Source: Streptomyces sp. NRRL F-2664 (GTDB lineage: Bacteria; Actinomycetota; Actinomycetes; Streptomycetales; Streptomycetaceae). From it: a DNA stretch of 64,000 nucleotides. Positions 52,006-61,447 of this stretch are shown here, piece after piece (the first letter of the stretch is position 1; every line of letters starts with the position of its first letter). The notes below the pieces were generated by a model. That model was not told the DNA's origin and made no database searches. It was given only the letters and a program-made list of their open reading frames with translations. The stretch spans positions 104,605 to 168,604 of the forward strand of contig NZ_JOFX01000013.1 of the NCBI RefSeq assembly GCF_000719345.1, written 5' to 3'. The translations under genes and the position numbers were made by a program.

Positions 52006-53271
52006 TCAGCAATGCGATGCGTGACGGCTGTCCTCCCTGAGGAGGAGATGGACGTCGCCGAACTCGTGCCACAGGCAGAGCTCGGCCACGGCCCGCGCAT
52101 ACCCGAGCCGTACGGCGGCCCGCCCCGCCACCGCCTCCAGCATCAGCAGGTGCGACGCCTCCGGCTCGTGCAGCCCGGTCAGCAGGCCGTCCACCGCCCG
52201 GACCCCGCGCTCCGGCGTCACCACCAGGTCCGTCCACCCGCCGGCGGCCCGGACCACCCCCCGCTCGTCCGCCGCCGACTCCAGGGCCCGCACCGCGGTG
52301 GTCCCCACCGCGATGACCCGCCCGCCGCCCGCCCGGGCGGCGTTCACCAGCGCAGCCGTCGCGCCGGGCACCGCGTACCGCTCCGGGTACGGCGGCTCGT
52401 GTGCCTCCTGCGAAGCCACCCCGGTGTGCAGGGTCAGCGGCGCGAACTGCACCCCCCGGCTCACCAGCCGTGCCACCAGTTCCGCCGTGAAGGGGCGGCC
52501 CGCGCTCGGCATCTCCGCCGAGCCCGCCCCGTCGGCCGCGGGCACCGCGAACACCGTCTGGTACGCCGACAGCGGCTGGTCCCGCTCCGTGTAGGCGTAC
52601 CGGATCGGCCGCCCCTGCTCCCGCAGCAGCTCCGGGACCGCGTACGGCCCGGGGGAGGGGCGCCCCCACCACAGCCGGTCGGCGCCCGCGGCCAGTGGCT
52701 CCTCCAGTACCAGGCGGCGGCCGCCCGCCAGCTCCACCACCGCCCCCGCCGGCCCGCCGGGACGCGGCCCGGTCGTGCCGCCGCCCGTCGGGACGCGCAG
52801 TTCCACCGCCCAGCGGCCGTCGTCGCCGCGGGTCGAGAAGTGCACGACCAGTTCCTCGCCGCCCAACCGGGCGTCCACCGCCGCCGCGAGAGTGGCCGAC
52901 GTGTTCACCACCAGCACGTCACCGGCCCGCAGCAGGTCAGGCAGCTCCCGGAAGGCGTGCAGCGACGGCTCGGCCCGGCCGCGGGACACCAGGAGCCGCA
53001 CCGCGTCACGCCCCCGCCCCGGCATCCGCTGCTCGACCGGCACCCGCGCCAGCAGTTCGGGCGGAATGTCCGTTATATAGGGCCCCGCTCCGTCCCCCGG
53101 CGCCCCCATCCCGCGCCACCCCTCCCGCAGGGGCCCGTCCTCGCGCCCCGGCAGGAACGCGTGCTGCGGCCCCGGCGGCAGCGCGTCCTCGCGCCCGCGC
53201 CGCCGTCCGTGCTCCCGCCGGGCTGCGTCGTCCCGCGCGCCGCCCTCCCGCAGGGCCCGGCCGCCGGTCAT
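52006..53271 (-). CDS. QueA-like S-adenosylmethionine:tRNA ribosyltransferase-isomerase
   Basis: 421 aa from the ATG at 53271, which overlaps the SDR stop. The QueA domain begins near residue 66 (ITDIPPELLARVPVEQR) and shows DVLVVNTSATLAAAV, the RIRYAY/GRPIRYAYTE element, SAGRPFTAELVARLV and HTGVASQEAHEPPYPERY. The first 60 residues are low-complexity Arg/Gly/Glu; an ATG at 53109 with AGGGG upstream would remove them and may be the true start. QueA makes epoxyqueuosine, yet no other queuosine gene is in the window, so its substrate here is uncertain. Confidence 0.75.
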   Translation of the reverse strand: MTGGRALREGGARDDAARREHGRRRGREDALPPGPQHAFLPGREDGPLREGWRGMGAPGDGAGPYITDIPPELLARVPVEQRMPGRGRDAVRLLVSRGRAEPSLHAFRELPDLLRAGDVLVVNTSATLAAAVDARLGGEELVVHFSTRGDDGRWAVELRVPTGGGTTGPRPGGPAGAVVELAGGRRLVLEEPLAAGADRLWWGRPSPGPYAVPELLREQGRPIRYAYTERDQPLSAYQTVFAVPAADGAGSAEMPSAGRPFTAELVARLVSRGVQFAPLTLHTGVASQEAHEPPYPERYAVPGATAALVNAARAGGGRVIAVGTTAVRALESAADERGVVRAAGGWTDLVVTPERGVRAVDGLLTGLHEPEASHLLMLEAVAGRAAVRLGYARAVAELCLWHEFGDVHLLLREDSRHASHC

Positions 53272-53999
53272 CGGCCGGCTCCGACGCCGGCCTCGGGACC
53301 CGTGCCGGCGGCGAGCGCCTCCATCGTGTACCGCCCGCTCGGCAGGTTCCGCGCCGCCAGGCGCAGCAGCACGGGCGCCACCTGCTCCGGGGACGGCAGC
53401 CCGGACAGGTCCTCACCCGGCTCGGCCGCCGCCATCATCCGTGTCCGCATCGACCCCGGGTCCGCCCACCACACCCGCAGCCCCGGCTCCTCCACCGCCA
53501 GCACGGCCGACATCAGGTCCACCGCCGCCTTGGTCGCCCCGTACGCACCCCACGTGGCGTACGGAACGACCCCGGCGTCCGAGCTGATGTTCAGCACCGC
53601 CCCCGCCGGCGACTCCCGCAGCAGCGGCAGCCCCTCCTGCACCAGCCCCAGCGGCCCCACCACATTGACCTCGAACGCCTCCCGGAACCCGGCCGGCGGC
53701 TGGAGCGCCAGCGGCACCAGCGGCTCCGCCCCGAGCACTCCCGCGTTGTTGACCAGCAGGTCCAGCCCGCCCAGCTCCCGTGCGGCCGCCACCAGCGCCG
53801 CCCGGTGCCGCTCCTCGGCCACGTCCCCGGCCACCGCCACGACCCTCGCCCCCTCGGCCCGCTCCATCCCGGCCGCCGCCTCCTCGAGCGCCGCCGCGCC
53901 CCGCGCGCTCAGCACCAGGTCCCAGCCCTGCGCCGCCAGCACCCCGGCCAGTGCCCGGCCGAGCCCCCTGGACGCCCCCGTCACGATCGCCACCGACAT
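53268..53999 (-). CDS. Short-chain dehydrogenase/reductase
   Basis: 243 aa classical SDR. Cofactor motif IVTGASRGLGRALAG, NNAG as LLVNNAGVLG, catalytic Ser in NISSDAGVV and Tyr-Lys in YGATKAAVDLM. It is upstream of the QueA-like gene with a 4-base ATGA overlap, so both are translated together. Substrate unknown. The start is the ATG at 53999. Confidence 0.88.
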   Translation of the reverse strand: MSVAIVTGASRGLGRALAGVLAAQGWDLVLSARGAAALEEAAAGMERAEGARVVAVAGDVAEERHRAALVAAARELGGLDLLVNNAGVLGAEPLVPLALQPPAGFREAFEVNVVGPLGLVQEGLPLLRESPAGAVLNISSDAGVVPYATWGAYGATKAAVDLMSAVLAVEEPGLRVWWADPGSMRTRMMAAAEPGEDLSGLPSPEQVAPVLLRLAARNLPSGRYTMEALAAGTGPEAGVGAGR

Positions 54000-54180
54000 G
54001 ACAGCACCCTCGCTTCGTCTCTTCGATCAGCAGATGTCCTCAACGTAGGAAGGGGCCCGCCGCCGCCGCGTCGGCCGCCGGCCCCAGCCGCACCGGTCCC
54101 TTCGACCTACGTCGCACGGCGTGCCCCGAGTCCCCCCACCGCCCGATCCGGCAGGTCGCGGCCGCCGGTACGGTGAGGCC

Positions 54181-55344
54181 ATGACCGCAAGCCCCCTGCA
54201 GGGCGGCCCCCGCAGCGGCCTCGCCGCAGTGAGCACCGCGCTGCTCGCCATGAGCCGCCGCCTGGAGGTCCGCGACGTGCTGCGCACCATCGTCGTGTCG
54301 GCCCGCGAGCTGCTGGACGCCGAGTACGCGGCCCTGGGCGTCCCGGACGACCACGGCGGCTTCGCACAGTTCGTCGTCGACGGCATCAGCGCCGAGCAGT
54401 GGCGGCGGATCGGCCCGCTGCCCCGCCAGCACGGCATCCTCGCCGCGATGCTCCACGAAGACGGCCCCGAGCGGCTGGCCGACGTACGCAAGGACCCCCG
54501 CTTCGGAGGCTGGCCCGCCGCCCACCCGGACATGTCCGACTTCCTCGGCATGCCCGTACGGGACGGCGAGGAGACCCTCGGCGCGATCTTCCTCGCCAAC
54601 AAGCGCCACGCCCCCGACGGCAGCGAACGCGTCTTCACCGACGAGGACCAGGAACTCCTCTCCCTCCTCGCACAGCACGCGGCGATCGCCCTCACCAACG
54701 CCCGGCTGTACGAACGCAGCCGCGAGCTCACCATCGCGGAGGAGCGCTCCCGTCTCGCCCACGAACTGCACGACGCCGTCAGCCAGAAGCTCTTCTCCCT
54801 GCGCCTGACCGCCCAGGCCGCCGCGACCCTCGTCGACCGCGACCCGGCCCGGGCCAAGGGCGAGCTCCAGCAGGTCGCCGCCCTCGCGGCGGAGGCCGCC
54901 GACGAACTGCGCGCCGCCGTCACCGAGCTGCGCCCTGCCGCCCTGGACGAGGACGGCCTCGTGGCCACGCTGCGCACCCACGTCCAGGTACTCGACCGAG
55001 CGCACACCGCGCACGTCACCTTCACCTGCGACGGCGTACGGGCCCTGCCCGCTGCCCAGGAGGAAGCGGTGCTGCGCGTCGCCCAGGAGGCCCTCCACAA
55101 CGCCCTGCGCCACTCGGGCGGCGACCGCGTCGAGGTTGCCCTGGCCCGGACGGCCGGCGGGGGCGCCGTCCTCAGGGTCGCCGACTCCGGCAAGGGCTTC
55201 GACCCCCGGGCCGTCCGCCGGGCGGGCCGCCACCTCGGCCTGGTCTCCATGCGGGACCGCGCGAGCGGTGCAGGAGGCCGGCTCGCGGTGCACTCCGAGC
55301 CCGGCCGGGGCACCACGATCGAGATGGAGGTCCCGGGTGGCTGA
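54181..55344 (+). CDS. GAF-domain sensor histidine kinase
   Basis: 387 aa soluble kinase, no membrane helix. An N-terminal GAF domain (about residues 20-175) with HGILAAMLHEDGPERLADVR and FLGMPVRDGEETLGAIFLANK. The phosphoacceptor His is in ARLAHELHDAVSQKLFSLRL-like sequence (HisKA_3, near residue 200), followed by an HATPase with ALHNALRHSGG and DSGKGFDP. HisKA_3 kinases pair with NarL-type regulators, and one is encoded next, overlapping it by 8 bases. GAF ligands may be a haem, a flavin-like or a small molecule; none can be named. Confidence 0.9.
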   Translation: MTASPLQGGPRSGLAAVSTALLAMSRRLEVRDVLRTIVVSARELLDAEYAALGVPDDHGGFAQFVVDGISAEQWRRIGPLPRQHGILAAMLHEDGPERLADVRKDPRFGGWPAAHPDMSDFLGMPVRDGEETLGAIFLANKRHAPDGSERVFTDEDQELLSLLAQHAAIALTNARLYERSRELTIAEERSRLAHELHDAVSQKLFSLRLTAQAAATLVDRDPARAKGELQQVAALAAEAADELRAAVTELRPAALDEDGLVATLRTHVQVLDRAHTAHVTFTCDGVRALPAAQEEAVLRVAQEALHNALRHSGGDRVEVALARTAGGGAVLRVADSGKGFDPRAVRRAGRHLGLVSMRDRASGAGGRLAVHSEPGRGTTIEMEVPGG

Positions 55345-55993
55345 CAGCACCGGCCGCAGCCGCATCAGGGTCCTGCTGGTGGACGACCACCAGGTGGTCC
55401 GCCGGGGCCTGCGCACCTTCCTGGAGGTCCAGGAGGACATCGAGGTGGTCGGGGAGGCCGCCGACGGCGAGGAGGGCGTCGCCCGCGCCGAGGAGCTGCG
55501 GCCCGACGTGATCCTCATGGACGTGAAGATGCCGGGCGCCGACGGCATCGACGCCCTGCGCCGGCTGCGCGAGCTGGCCAACCCGGCCCGGGTGCTGATC
55601 GTCACCAGCTTCACCGAGCAGCGGACGGTGGTCCCCGCCCTGCGCGCCGGCGCGGCGGGATACGTGTACAAGGACATCGACCCCGACGCCCTGGCCGGAG
55701 CCATCCGCTCCGTCCACGCCGGCCACGTCCTGCTCCAGCCGGAGGTGGCGCAGGCCCTGCTCGCTCAGGAGGAGCACGGCCCCGCGGCGGGCCGGCCCGG
55801 CTCGCTGACCGAGCGCGAGCGCGAGGTCCTCGGCCTCATCGCGGACGGCCGTTCCAACCGGGAGATCGCCCGGGCCCTGGTGCTGTCCGAGAAGACGGTC
55901 AAGACCCACGTGTCGAACATCCTGATGAAGCTGGACCTTTCCGACCGGACCCAGGCGGCATTGTGGGCGGTCAGGCACGGAATCGCCGAGTGA
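55337..55993 (+). CDS. NarL/FixJ-type response regulator
   Basis: 218 aa from a GTG inside the end of the kinase gene. Receiver domain with VLLVDDHQVVRRGLRTFL; acidic cluster Asp16-Asp17 and phosphoacceptor Asp62 in DVILMDVKMP; switch Thr in VLIVTSFTEQ and Lys in GYVYKDIDP. C-terminal LuxR-type helix-turn-helix LTEREREVLGLIADGRSNREIARALVLSEKTVKTHVSNI. A standard two-component partner of the preceding GAF kinase. Confidence 0.93.
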   Translation: MADSTGRSRIRVLLVDDHQVVRRGLRTFLEVQEDIEVVGEAADGEEGVARAEELRPDVILMDVKMPGADGIDALRRLRELANPARVLIVTSFTEQRTVVPALRAGAAGYVYKDIDPDALAGAIRSVHAGHVLLQPEVAQALLAQEEHGPAAGRPGSLTEREREVLGLIADGRSNREIARALVLSEKTVKTHVSNILMKLDLSDRTQAALWAVRHGIAE

Positions 55994-56142
55994 AGGGGCA
56001 GAACCGGACCGCTTCCTTCCGGTCTGAGGTTCATACGGTCGGGTGTATGTAGCCCACATGGCGTACCCCGGAGCGGGGGCGGACGTTTCCCATGGCGTGC
56101 CGCGACGGCTGGTCGCGGCCGACGCAACGGAGGAACGAGAAC

Positions 56143-56388
56143 GTGAAGAACTTCAAGAAGGCCGCAGCCGTCACCATGATCGCGGGCGGCCTCCTCGCCG
56201 CCGGCGCCGGTGTCTCCTCGGCGCACGGCGGTGCGTCGGCGGAGGGCGAGGCCCTGAACTCGCCCGGCGTGGCCTCGGGGAACCTGCTGCAGGTGCCGGT
56301 CCAGGTCCCCGTGAACGCCGTGGGCAACACGGTCAGCGTGATCGGCCTGCTCAACGGCGCCTGGGGCAACACCGGCGTCAACGCCTGA
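56143..56388 (+). CDS. Short chaplin lacking cysteines (ChpE-like)
   Basis: 81 aa from a GTG with GGAGG eight bases upstream. Signal peptide about residues 1-27 (KNFKKAAAVTMIAGGLLAAGAGVSSA). The chaplin domain reads SPGVASGNLLQVPVQVPVNAVGNTVSVIGLL, with Ala in place of the usual Cys, as in ChpE of S. coelicolor. Chaplins form amyloid fibres that make aerial hyphae and spores water-repellent. It is followed by a terminator. Confidence 0.9.
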   Translation: MKNFKKAAAVTMIAGGLLAAGAGVSSAHGGASAEGEALNSPGVASGNLLQVPVQVPVNAVGNTVSVIGLLNGAWGNTGVNA

Positions 56389-56402
56389 CCCCACCCCGAC
56401 CC

Positions 56403-56443
56403 GCGGCCCCGCTTTCCCCCCTCTCCCCGGGAAGCGGGGCCGC
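56403..56443 (+). terminator. Terminator after the chaplin gene
   Basis: Perfect 12-bp stem GCGGCCCCGCTT/AAGCGGGGCCGC (56403-56414 with 56432-56443) with a 17-base loop, 15 bases beyond the stop codon. Confidence 0.8.
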
Positions 56444-56588
56444 CGCGGTGCATCCGCCCGTCGAGGCCCCCGGCGCGAGCCTCACCGGTCGCGCCGCACG
56501 CAGCCCACCCGGTCCGCCGGCGTTCGAGGCGCGGGGTGCCGGGCGGAGCCCCACCCGGCCCGGCCCTCGTCCGCCGCTCGGCGGACCG

Positions 56589-57371
56589 TCACCCCCGCTC
56601 GCGCGCCTCCACGGCCGAGTTGTAAGCCGCCACCAGCGCCCGCCGCGCCACCCGCTCCACCGGACGCAGCGCCTCCGCCCGCGCCGCCATCTCCGACGCC
56701 GCCACCGCACCCCCGTGCCCGCTTTCGTACGCCAGCGACACCATCAGGTCCACCCGCTGCGCCAGCGCCAGCACCCGCACCGCCCGCGCCGGATACCCCG
56801 GCGCCAGCGCCTCCCGCCCCGCGTCCGCCCGCGCCCGGTACGCCGACAGCGCCGCCTCCGCCACCGGCCCGGAGCCGGCCACGTCCAGCCGCGTCAGCAC
56901 CACGGTCGCCTCCCGCAGCGCCTCCGCCAGCTCCCGCTCCGCCTCACCGAGCGACGGCACGTCGGCCGGCGGGGCCTCCCGTACCGGCAGCACGTGCCAG
57001 GTCACCGCCACGTGCACGTCCCCGGCCGGCCCGGCCTCCGCCACCTCCGGCACCAGCCCCAGCGCCGCCCCCACCGCGACGACGGCCTCCTCGGCCTCCA
57101 GCGCCCGCGCGTTGAACTCCGGCGGTCCGCTCAGCCCCAGCGGGTGCCCCGGCGCCGGCAGCGCGACCCGCAGGCCGGTCACCCCCAGCGCCCGCAGCCG
57201 GCCGAGCGCCAGCGTCAGCCCCACCGGACCCGCCTCGCCCGGCAGCCCCTCCACCCGGTGCACGGCGTCCTCACCCACGATCGACATCGCGGCCTCGTCG
57301 GGCGACACCAGACCGGCCAGCAGCGCGTTCCCCCAGGCGGCCAGCCGCCCTGAACGTGGTTCGAAAAGCAT
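56589..57371 (-). CDS. Conserved Streptomyces protein of unknown function (260 aa)
   Basis: Ala/Val/Glu-rich, no signal peptide or membrane segment, so cytoplasmic. Segments such as GRLAAWGNALLAGLVSPDEAAMSIVG and AVRVLALAQRVDLMVSLAYESG suggest a mostly helical fold. I recognise no family. It stands divergent from the ABC ATPase gene (133-base spacer). Codon usage is strongly coding-like, and a start at the ATG 57371 fits. Confidence 0.65.
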   Translation of the reverse strand: MLFEPRSGRLAAWGNALLAGLVSPDEAAMSIVGEDAVHRVEGLPGEAGPVGLTLALGRLRALGVTGLRVALPAPGHPLGLSGPPEFNARALEAEEAVVAVGAALGLVPEVAEAGPAGDVHVAVTWHVLPVREAPPADVPSLGEAERELAEALREATVVLTRLDVAGSGPVAEAALSAYRARADAGREALAPGYPARAVRVLALAQRVDLMVSLAYESGHGGAVAASEMAARAEALRPVERVARRALVAAYNSAVEARERG

Positions 57372-57504
57372 CCCCCCACTTTACGGATCGCCACCCGCAC
57401 CGGGCCCCGGCCCCGGACCCCTCCCCGAGTGGCGTAGGTTTTCCCCTGGGGCTGCGTCTACCGGCGCACAGTGAACCGTGACTGCAAGGGGTGACAACAC
57501 GCTC

Positions 57505-58299
<795 letters not shown>

Positions 58300-58396
58300 G
58301 CCGTCGGGCCCCGCCGGGCGACCGCACCGGTCACGCTCCGGGTACGGTTCCCCGCACCCTGTCCCGACCGTGCCCGACCGACCTACCATGACCCCC

Positions 58397-58825
58397 GTGG
58401 ACATCGACGCGTGGGTGTGGTGGCTCATCGGCGCGGTCGGACTGGGCATCCCCCTGGTCCTGACCGCCATGCCGGAGTTCGGCATGTTCGCCGTCGGGGC
58501 GGTGGCGGCAGCCGCCACGGCGGCCCTCGGCGGGGGAGTGGTGGCCCAAGTCCTTGTGTTCGTGGTGGTGTCGGTGGCGCTGATCGCCGTCGTCCGGCCC
58601 ATCGCCAACCGCCACCGCGACCAGCGGCCCCAACACCGCAGCGGAGTCGACGCGTTGCGGGGCAGGACCGCCGTCGTCCTCGAACGCGTCGACGGCGCCG
58701 GCGGCCGCATCAAGCTCGCCGGAGAGGTCTGGTCCGCCCGCAGCCTCGACGCGGACACCAGCTTCGAACCCGGCCAGTCCGTCGACGTGGTGGAGATCGA
58801 CGGAGCCACGGCCGTCGTGATGTGA
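58397..58825 (+). CDS. NfeD-like membrane protein
   Basis: About 142 aa from a GTG at 58397; an ATG at 58388 would add three residues. A TACCAT element at 58384-58389 ends seven bases before the GTG, consistent with a leaderless mRNA. Membrane helices about residues 5-22, 26-45 and 48-66 are followed by an OB-like NfeD domain (GVDALRGRTAVVLERVDGAGGRIKLAGEVWSARSL). It precedes an SPFH gene, the usual partner. Confidence 0.85.
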   Translation: MDIDAWVWWLIGAVGLGIPLVLTAMPEFGMFAVGAVAAAATAALGGGVVAQVLVFVVVSVALIAVVRPIANRHRDQRPQHRSGVDALRGRTAVVLERVDGAGGRIKLAGEVWSARSLDADTSFEPGQSVDVVEIDGATAVVM

Positions 58826-58909
58826 GAAGCAGCCTGCTCGCGGCCCACAGGTCTGCGAGACTCCGATCAACGGGGCAGCACAGACAGCCGGAAGGGCACG
58901 GGGAACCGC

Positions 58910-59896
58910 ATGCAACCGATCATCATCGTCCTGATCATTCTGGTGGTTCTGGTCTTCATCGCACTGGTCAAGACGATCCAGGTGATCCCGCAGGCCAGCG
59001 CCGCCATCGTCGAGCGGTTCGGCCGCTACACCCGCACCCTCAACGCGGGCCTCAACATCGTCGTCCCGTTCATCGACTCGATCCGCAACCGGATCGACCT
59101 GCGTGAACAGGTCGTCCCCTTCCCGCCGCAGCCCGTCATCACCCAGGACAACCTGGTCGTCAACATCGACACCGTCATCTACTACCAGGTGACCGACGCC
59201 CGGGCCGCCACCTACGAAGTGGCCAGCTACATCCAGGCGATCGAGCAGCTCACCGTCACCACCCTGCGCAACATCATCGGCGGCATGGACCTGGAGCGGA
59301 CCCTCACCTCCCGCGAGGAGATCAACGCCGCCCTGCGCGGAGTCCTCGACGAGGCCACCGGCAAGTGGGGCATCCGCGTCAACCGCGTCGAACTCAAGGC
59401 CATCGAGCCGCCGACCTCCATCCAGGACTCGATGGAGAAGCAGATGCGCGCCGACCGCGACAAGCGTGCCGCGATCCTCCAGGCCGAAGGCGTCCGGCAG
59501 TCCGAGATCCTGCGCGCCGAGGGCGAGAAGCAGTCCTCCATCCTGCGCGCCGAGGGCGAGGCCAAGGCCGCCGCGCTCAAGGCCGAGGGTGAGGCGCAGG
59601 CCATCCGTACGGTCTTCGAGTCCATCCACGCCGGCGACGCCGACCAGAAGCTCCTCGCCTACCAGTACCTCCAGATGCTCCCGAAGATCGCCGAGGGCGA
59701 CGCCAACAAGCTCTGGATCGTGCCCAGCGAGATCGGCGACGCCCTCAAGGGCCTCTCCGGCGCCATGGGCAACTTCGGCCCGCTCGGCGGAGGTTCCGGC
59801 TTCAACCCGCAGAACTCCGGCAAGGGCGACGGCAGCATCCCGGCCGCCCGGGACAAGGACTCCGCCGACCGCCGCGAGCAGCCCCCCATCGACTGA
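58910..59896 (+). CDS. SPFH/band-7 (stomatin-like) membrane protein
   Basis: 328 aa. One N-terminal membrane helix (residues 3-22), then the band-7 domain starting IVERFGRYTRTLNAGLNIVVPFID and passing through QVVPFPPQPVITQDNLVVNIDTVIYYQV. A charged coiled segment with repeated ILRAEGE/LKAEGEA units (about residues 190-225) follows, and a Gly/Asn-rich tail. With NfeD such proteins build membrane microdomains. GGGGAA lies before the ATG at 58910. Confidence 0.93.
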   Translation: MQPIIIVLIILVVLVFIALVKTIQVIPQASAAIVERFGRYTRTLNAGLNIVVPFIDSIRNRIDLREQVVPFPPQPVITQDNLVVNIDTVIYYQVTDARAATYEVASYIQAIEQLTVTTLRNIIGGMDLERTLTSREEINAALRGVLDEATGKWGIRVNRVELKAIEPPTSIQDSMEKQMRADRDKRAAILQAEGVRQSEILRAEGEKQSSILRAEGEAKAAALKAEGEAQAIRTVFESIHAGDADQKLLAYQYLQMLPKIAEGDANKLWIVPSEIGDALKGLSGAMGNFGPLGGGSGFNPQNSGKGDGSIPAARDKDSADRREQPPID

Positions 59897-59974
59897 CGGA
59901 GCCCGCGCCTGATGCATGATCAGTGAGGCCCCTCGACCTTCATGGCGGGGAGGCGACTCACTCGTGCAAAGGGG

Positions 59975-60757
59975 ATGGCGCAGTCCATGTCCATCTGGGA
60001 ATCACTCGCGGTGTTCGCCGCCGGCATCGGCGCGGGCACGATCAACACCATCGTCGGCTCCGGAACCCTGATCACCTTCCCGGTGCTGCTGGCCACCGGC
60101 CTGCCGCCGGTCACCGCCAACGTCTCCAACACCCTCGGCCTCGTGCCCGGTTCCCTCAGCGGAGCCATCGGCTACCGCAAGGAGCTCCGGGGGCAGCGCG
60201 CCCGCATCCTGCGCCTCGGCGCGGTATCCGCCGTCGGAGGACTCGCGGGCGCGGCCCTGCTCCTCGCCCTGCCGTCGGACTCCTTCGACACGATCGTGCC
60301 CGTCCTGATCGGACTGGCGCTCGTCCTCGTCGTCCTCCAGCCGCGGCTCGCCGCCGCCCTGCGCCGACGCCAGGAAGCCGCCGGCGGCGACACCGGCCAC
60401 CCCGACGGCGGCCCGGCCCTGCTCGGCGGCATGTTGTTCTCCAGCGCCTACGGCGGCTACTTCGGCGCCGCCCAGGGCGTGCTCTACCTCGGCCTGATGG
60501 GCCTGCTGCTCCGCGACGACCTGCAACGCATCAACGCCGTCAAGAACGTCATCGCCGCCCTCGTGAACGGCATCGCAGCCGTCTTCTTCCTCTTCGTCGC
60601 CGAGTTCGACTGGACGGCCGTCCTCCTCATCGCCGTCGGCTCGACGATCGGCGGCCAGATCGGAGCCAAGGTCGGCCGCCGCCTCCCGCCCCACATCCTG
60701 CGGGGAGTCATCGTGACGGTCGGCGTCCTCGCGATCGTCCAGCTGGTGGCCCGCTGA
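59975..60757 (+). CDS. TauE/SafE-type sulfonate or sulfite permease
   Basis: 260 aa with eight hydrophobic helices. Characteristic segments: GAGTINTIVGSGTLITFPVLLATGLPP near the N-terminus and FSSAYGGYFGAAQGVLYLGLMG at the start of the second half, followed by NAVKNVIAALVNG. This is the TauE/SafE (DUF81) family, involved in movement of sulfur-containing anions. The ATG at 59975 has GGGG directly upstream; an ATG at 59987 is possible. Confidence 0.85.
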   Translation: MAQSMSIWESLAVFAAGIGAGTINTIVGSGTLITFPVLLATGLPPVTANVSNTLGLVPGSLSGAIGYRKELRGQRARILRLGAVSAVGGLAGAALLLALPSDSFDTIVPVLIGLALVLVVLQPRLAAALRRRQEAAGGDTGHPDGGPALLGGMLFSSAYGGYFGAAQGVLYLGLMGLLLRDDLQRINAVKNVIAALVNGIAAVFFLFVAEFDWTAVLLIAVGSTIGGQIGAKVGRRLPPHILRGVIVTVGVLAIVQLVAR

Positions 60758-60787
60758 GCGACGTAGAAGATCTACGCCGCTCAGCGG
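60751..60787. terminator. Bidirectional terminator overlapping the TauE-type stop codon
   Basis: CCGCTGAGCG/CGCTCAGCGG, ten perfect pairs (60751-60760 with 60778-60787), enclosing a CGTAG/CTACG stem. The left arm includes the TGA of the permease gene. Confidence 0.85.
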
Positions 60788-60794
60788 AGAGAAC

Positions 60795-61298
60795 TCAAGC
60801 GGAACGCCCCAGCCACTCCGGGAGCGCCTCCTCCCCGGCCACCCCCAGCGCGAGGAGCATGGCGTCCGCCGGAGAGGGCACGAAGGGCTTGCGGAGCAGG
60901 GGCATCCCCGCTTCCTCCGGCGTCCGGGCCGCTTTGCGGTGGTTGTCCTCGGCGCAGGACGCCACCGTGTTCAGCCAGGTGTCCCCACCACCCTGCGCCC
61001 GGGGCAGCACGTGGTCGACGGTGGTCGCGCGCTTGCCGCAGTACGCGCACCGGTGCTGGTCCCGGACCAGCACCCCCCTCCGTGACCAGGGAGCATGTCT
61101 TCGGAACGGCACCCTGACGTACCTGCAGAGCCTGATCACCCGAGGCATCGGAAGCTCCATGGTGGCGGCGCGGACACGGAGATCGGGGTGCGACTGTTCG
61201 ACGACGGCCTTGTCCTGCAGCACCAGGACCACAGCCCGGTTCAGCGTCACCGTCGACAGCGGCTCGAAGCTCGCATTCAGCACCAGCGTGTCCCGCAT
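60795..61298 (-). CDS. HNH endonuclease family protein
   Basis: 167 aa from the ATG at 61298 with GGGAGG eight bases upstream. Zinc ribbon and HNH core: RCAYCGKRATTVDHVLPRAQGG, then NTVASCAEDNHRKAARTPEEAGMPL. This small type is widespread in actinomycetes and probably acts in DNA metabolism rather than as a homing nuclease. The basic stretch RYVRVPFRRHAPWSRRG precedes the core. Downstream of the YbhB gene but separated from it by a terminator. Confidence 0.9.
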   Translation of the reverse strand: MRDTLVLNASFEPLSTVTLNRAVVLVLQDKAVVEQSHPDLRVRAATMELPMPRVIRLCRYVRVPFRRHAPWSRRGVLVRDQHRCAYCGKRATTVDHVLPRAQGGGDTWLNTVASCAEDNHRKAARTPEEAGMPLLRKPFVPSPADAMLLALGVAGEEALPEWLGRSA

Positions 61299-61394
61299 CT
61301 CGCCCACCTCCCGTGTGCAGGCCCGCGACCACCATGGCGGCAGGGCCCGCGACCACTCTGGCCGCGCGCGCCACGCGGGACAACGCAATAAAAC

Positions 61395-61431
61395 TGCCCG
61401 GTCCAGGCCTTCTTCAGACCAGGACCGGGCA
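61395..61431 (-). terminator. Intrinsic terminator after the YbhB-type gene
   Basis: Stem TGCCCGGTCC/GGACCGGGCA, ten perfect pairs (61395-61404 with 61422-61431). On the minus strand it is followed by GTTTTATTG, one of the few U-rich tails in the window, so this is a classic rho-independent terminator. Confidence 0.9.
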
Positions 61432-61447
61432 AACGGCGGGCGAACGA

